A stretch of 64,000 nt of DNA from Ovoidimarina sp963698645 (GTDB lineage Bacteria; Pseudomonadota; Alphaproteobacteria; Rhodobacterales; Rhodobacteraceae), in assembly GCA_963698645.1 (NCBI GenBank), contig CAVORP010000009.1, positions 496,001 through 560,000 on the forward strand, given 5' to 3'. Each line of letters starts with the position of its first letter. Positions within the stretch are counted from its first letter, which is position 1. A program made the position numbers and the translations under genes. Positions 60,732 to 64,000 of the stretch are shown in pieces. The notes under the pieces are model-generated. The model saw nothing but the letters and a program-made list of their open reading frames with translations, was not told the origin of the DNA and did not search any database.

Positions 60732-63228
60732 ATGGGATGCGGATTGCCTTGGAAGGCCCTAAGTCTCTGTTTGGCCGCATGGGCTATTTCGGGTGCAGTT
60801 GAGGCGCAACCTTCACCCGAGCAATCCCGTGACCAGGCGGCGCAGGCGCTGGAATTGCTTCTCGAGGAGGGTGACCGGGCCGGCGCGATCCGAACCGCGC
60901 TGCAGGGGTTGCCCGCTTCCCCCAGCTTGGCCGATTTGGACCTCCACCCCGAAGCCATGTCGGCGCTGAGCCGGGCCTATGGGAACCGAAGTGTTCGGGT
61001 CGACTGGCAAGACGAGACGTTCGCGCTCTTGAGCCCGGATGGCACGCGGGCGGTGCTCGCGCGCGGTGTCTCCGCACCGATGACACCGGATGCGTATCCC
61101 AGTGTCGTCGTCCTCGAGCCGCTGACAGGGCGTATGATCGGCGCGCCGATCGTCAGCACATCACCGATGGAAGGTGGGATGATCGGCCACGCGGGCATCG
61201 CCATGGCGCCGATAGCCGGTCTTTTCGCAGTGAATTTCGGCACTGAGGGCATGGTACATATCCATCGCCTTGAGGACGGTTCTCGGGTGACGAGCCTGAA
61301 CGGACAGGCGTGGCAGATGCGGTTCTCGCCCGACGGGCGCCATCTAGCCGTGAGTTTTCCCCAAGGCCTTTCGAACCAACCATGGTCGTTGGAGGTGCGG
61401 GAGGTGATGACCGGCGCGACGGTTCTGCGGTCCTCGGTGTCGCCGATGCACACGTTCGACTGGGAAACCAACGAAACGATGCTGGTCGGCAGTTCGGCGA
61501 TCGAAGCTTCCGGCCAGGCCAACCTGTCCCTTGTCCGGCTGGATCTGCAAGGTAATCTGACGCCGTTTCTGGCTGGGGTCGTCATGGGCCCCGGATCGAT
61601 CGTCTTGTCGCCCGACCGGTCGCATTTTATTCACGCGTCGGGATCTGATCTGACCGTGTTCGACATGGCGGGCACACGAAAGATGACAATCCCTTCGCCC
61701 GAGTATGGGGCGTATTTTGTGCGCGATAGCAGCGCAATCGCCATAGTCGGCTTTTCGGCCGGCGGCCGCATCAGCAACCTCACCGTCAATGTCTACGCGC
61801 TGGATGGCACTCCATTGGAGCCCCGACCATCGGATTACATGATGTTCGACTCGTTCGTTTACGGATCGGGTGGCGACGTAATCGGGACTTTAGCCATACT
61901 TTCAACGGTCGGGGGTATTTACGAGGGCGAAGGCCTGCCCGAGGGGCTTGAATTGGTCCGGGCGGCGCGCGACCTCGTCGGCGCACCTGATACCACCGCG
62001 TTACCCGAGGTCGACCCGATCCTCCAAAGATCCGAGGCATTCGCACTGGAAGCGGAAGGCCATCTTCGGACCGGGGACCGGACCAGCGCCATTGTCGCCG
62101 CCCTGAAAGGCTTGCCCGATGATCCCGACGACGCCGATTTCGCACGCTTCGAGGCGGCGCACCTGATGCTCTATCGGTCGGTCGCAGCACGGGTGTTGCG
62201 GGTTCCGGCGAATGAGCCCGTACAGGCCATGGTCGATCCGACCGGCACGCGTCTTGTTCATGGTGGCGCAGGCGCCGGCGCTCTACGACATGCCGGGCGG
62301 CGCACAGATCGCGCCACTGCTTCGCGCAGACGGGACCGTCTTTGCCTCCGCCACCTACCCGCATTTTGACCCGACCGGCGCTCTGGTGGCGGTGGCCGAG
62401 GACAGGCGACCGGTTCTGCACATGTATGATGCACGGACGGGCAGCGCCGTGGTCAGCCTCGAATTCCCGATAAGCGACCTGTCGGACTATAACGGATATT
62501 CCACGATCCTTGTTCCGTCCGGGTTTTCTCATGATGGCGGGGCCTTCGCGCTCAGTACCCGGCATCACATCTTCATCGTCGATACAATCGATTGGAGCGT
62601 CCGGCAGCTGGATCCGCCGTCTCGCTTTGTTGGGTTCGTGTCGTGGCTTCCCGGACAACAGCTTTTGTTGGTCGATCCGGTCTATACCCAAGGCGAAGGA
62701 CCAGTGGCGGATCTGTTCATCCATGACGGTGCGACGGCGACGCCAATACGCACGATCATGTCCGATGCCGGCGCATTGCGCAGCGCACCACATTCTGTCT
62801 GGCTCAACCGGCAGGGCAGCGCGCTGATGGCCGAAGAAGGGGACAGCCTCGACTGGCGTATCGTCGTCTATGATGGCGCGGGCCAGGTGCGGGCCACTGC
62901 GATCGGGTATGACGGCTCCGTGCAATTCGTGCGCGACGGCACGGCGATCGCCTATCGCGATGCGCGCGGCACGCTGACCGAAAGCCTTCAGGTAATTTCA
63001 TTGACCGGCGAAACACTGACAGCGGAGTATCAGGACCACGTGGTTTTGGACCAGGCTGTGTTCAACGATCGGGGTGATCCGGCGACATGGGGTGTCATGC
63101 CCGCGTCCGCGCCCCGGTATCGCGGCACCGATGTGCCGACGGGCCGCCCGCTCTGGGAACTGGCCATGGATGCCGCAGGAAAAGCCCGCTGGCCCGAGAT
63201 CACCGCAGAGCGCATCAGTGCCCCATGA
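60732..63228 (+). pseudogene. Secreted, internally duplicated beta-propeller protein, one +1 frameshift
   Basis: Signal peptide GLPWKALSLCLAAWAISGAV. Then two copies of a unit: a helical start (EEGDRAGAIRTALQGLPASP about residue 42; RTGDRTSAIVAALKGLPDDP about residue 445) followed by WD40/PQQ-like strands (FSPDGRHLAVSF, LSPDRSHFIHASGS; FDPTGALVAVAEDRRP). The helical motif resembles the segment before WD40 repeats in nSTAND-type proteins. The frame breaks after VDPTGTRL at an extra T (62254-62255) and resumes FMVAQAPALYDMPGG. The repaired length is about 831 residues. GGAGG eight bases before the ATG at 60732 sets the start. Function unknown. Confidence 0.7.
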
Positions 63229-63237
63229 ACGGAGTGT

Positions 63238-63435
63238 TTGCCGGATGATCTTTCAGGTGCCAATCGTATGGCTTTCCGCAACACCCTGCTCAAAGCCGAT
63301 CGGGACGAATGGTCCTGCGCGCTTGCTGGCCTTCTTGATGGAGGGGTCATCTTTGAAAAGACCGGGCTGCGAGAGGACGATGCGCCGATGGCAATATACC
63401 TGATGGACTTGAAATTGCCGTTCCAACCATTTTGA
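63238..63435 (+). CDS. Doubtful 65-codon ORF
   Basis: A TTG-started frame after GGAG, ending just before the next gene's ribosome site (AFRNTLLKADRDEWSCALAG and EDDAPMAIYLMDLKLPFQPF). No family recognised. Its protein-like composition may reflect a remnant of a larger gene. Confidence 0.22.
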   Translation: MPDDLSGANRMAFRNTLLKADRDEWSCALAGLLDGGVIFEKTGLREDDAPMAIYLMDLKLPFQPF

Positions 63436-63448
63436 TGAGGCTACCTTG

Positions 63449-63850
63449 ATGAAACCTATTGCTCTGCTGTTCCTTTTGACGCTGCCGACCAACGCATTTG
63501 CCGACGGATACGGCTTCATGACACCGTCGGGAAACATCTTCTGCAACGGCGCGGTGGAAAGCAGCGAAATCTCTTGCACCATTGTTGATCGCATGGGCCC
63601 ACCAGCACAGCCAAGACCGGCTTCATGCGCGGCCACATGGGGACATACATTTAGACTGAGCGCGATGGGCCAGGCGGCGCTATTGTGCACGAATGCTCCA
63701 CGTCGCGTGAACTACACCGATGTCGCCCCCTATGGTGCGACAGGTCAGTTTGGCGACATCACTTGCCAATCAGAGAATACAGGGCTGACTTGCCGAAATC
63801 GAGAAGGCCGCGGCTTCTTCCTTTCGCGAAGCAGGCAGGAACTATTCTAG
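63449..63850 (+). CDS. DUF6636-like secreted protein
   Basis: A 133-residue protein. The signal peptide MKPIALLFLLTLPTNAFA is followed by GFMTPSGNIFCNGAVESSEI, SCAATWGHTFRLSAMGQAAL and DITCQSENTGLTCRNREGRG, the cysteine-spaced pattern of DUF6636. Six cysteines suggest three disulfides in the periplasm. GAGG eight bases before the ATG at 63449 supports the start. Function unknown. Confidence 0.75.
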   Translation: MKPIALLFLLTLPTNAFADGYGFMTPSGNIFCNGAVESSEISCTIVDRMGPPAQPRPASCAATWGHTFRLSAMGQAALLCTNAPRRVNYTDVAPYGATGQFGDITCQSENTGLTCRNREGRGFFLSRSRQELF

Positions 63851-64000
63851 TCAACTGTGGCGCCGGTTCTGTTGCCGGGGGCTTGGTGCATGGCAACTGA
63901 TATCAAGACTGCACGATTGCCGTTCAATCGGTTTGTCTGAAATGGTGCCCTTAGGCCATGAAGCCACATTACCCGACGGGAAATGATCGTCCGGACGAAA
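63851..64000. other. 3' margin, nothing supported
   Basis: 150 bases to the window edge with no CDS, RNA or repeat that I can support. Confidence 0.4.

Noticed and set aside
1..64000. CRISPR array, insertion sequence, prophage or integrative element
   Set aside because: No spaced direct repeats, transposase, integrase other than XerD, or attachment-site repeats were seen.

Overview
The window is high-GC chromosomal DNA from an alphaproteobacterium, most likely Rhodobacteraceae (Roseobacter/Paracoccus side of Rhodobacterales). I base this on gene content and style: an F1-ATPase zeta inhibitor (DUF1476), a split corrinoid methionine-synthase-like locus with DUF1638, IalB and DUF882/YcbK proteins, purS-purQ-purC with dctBD, alphaproteobacterial LexA boxes (GAAC-N7-GAAC) and a CtrA box (TTAA-N7-TTAAC). 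I found no rRNA, tRNA, CRISPR array, insertion sequence or prophage. This is mostly ordinary housekeeping chromosome with small accessory insertions.

Layout. 1-8.4 kb (minus): 5' two-thirds of rne, dctD, dctB, then purQ, a zinc alcohol dehydrogenase embedded in the pur operon, purS and purC. 8.5-16.3 kb (mostly plus): zeta inhibitor, homocysteine methyltransferase, DUF4304 protein, a minus-strand radical SAM gene under a LexA box, corrinoid protein, DUF1638, erpA, a threonine-dehydratase-like PLP enzyme, xth, a frameshifted secreted protein, a CtrA box and a tiny membrane protein. 16.3-19.2 kb: uvrA with its own LexA box. 19.5-22.6 kb: a taurine-type ABC importer whose permease carries a cadherin-like insert. 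22.6-28.7 kb: wrecked MFS gene, lpd, lytic transglycosylase, ssb, aroB, aroK. 28.7-36.9 kb: a secreted helical protein and xerD, an aberrant metallophosphoesterase, a CNNM/CorC protein, a frameshifted glycosyltransferase and hydrolase pair, and a HerA-like ATPase.

36.9-43.1 kb concerns the envelope: two orphan terminators marking a probable sRNA and a short leader transcript, then ialB, then a minus-strand operon ldt-lpxD-acp-KAS, and a DUF882 peptidase. 43.2-45.4 kb: methyltransferase, small membrane protein, GNAT. 45.7-50.2 kb: a transmembrane Ser/Thr kinase followed by two paralogous LysM-solute-binding proteins, the best candidate here for an undescribed sensory system. 50.2-56.6 kb: urea-type importer urtABCDE with a GNAT gene inside the operon. 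56.6-64 kb: secreted SH3-like protein, PQQ-type dehydrogenase with an upstream cytochrome c, a duplicated beta-propeller protein and a DUF6636-like protein.

A cross-cutting oddity: at least 14 reading-frame breaks, in eight genes, are each repaired by deleting exactly one base. They cluster at 23.2-23.7 and 34.1-34.8 kb and spare every conserved essential gene. Either local assembly insertion errors or real decay of dispensable genes could explain this, and raw-read inspection would decide.
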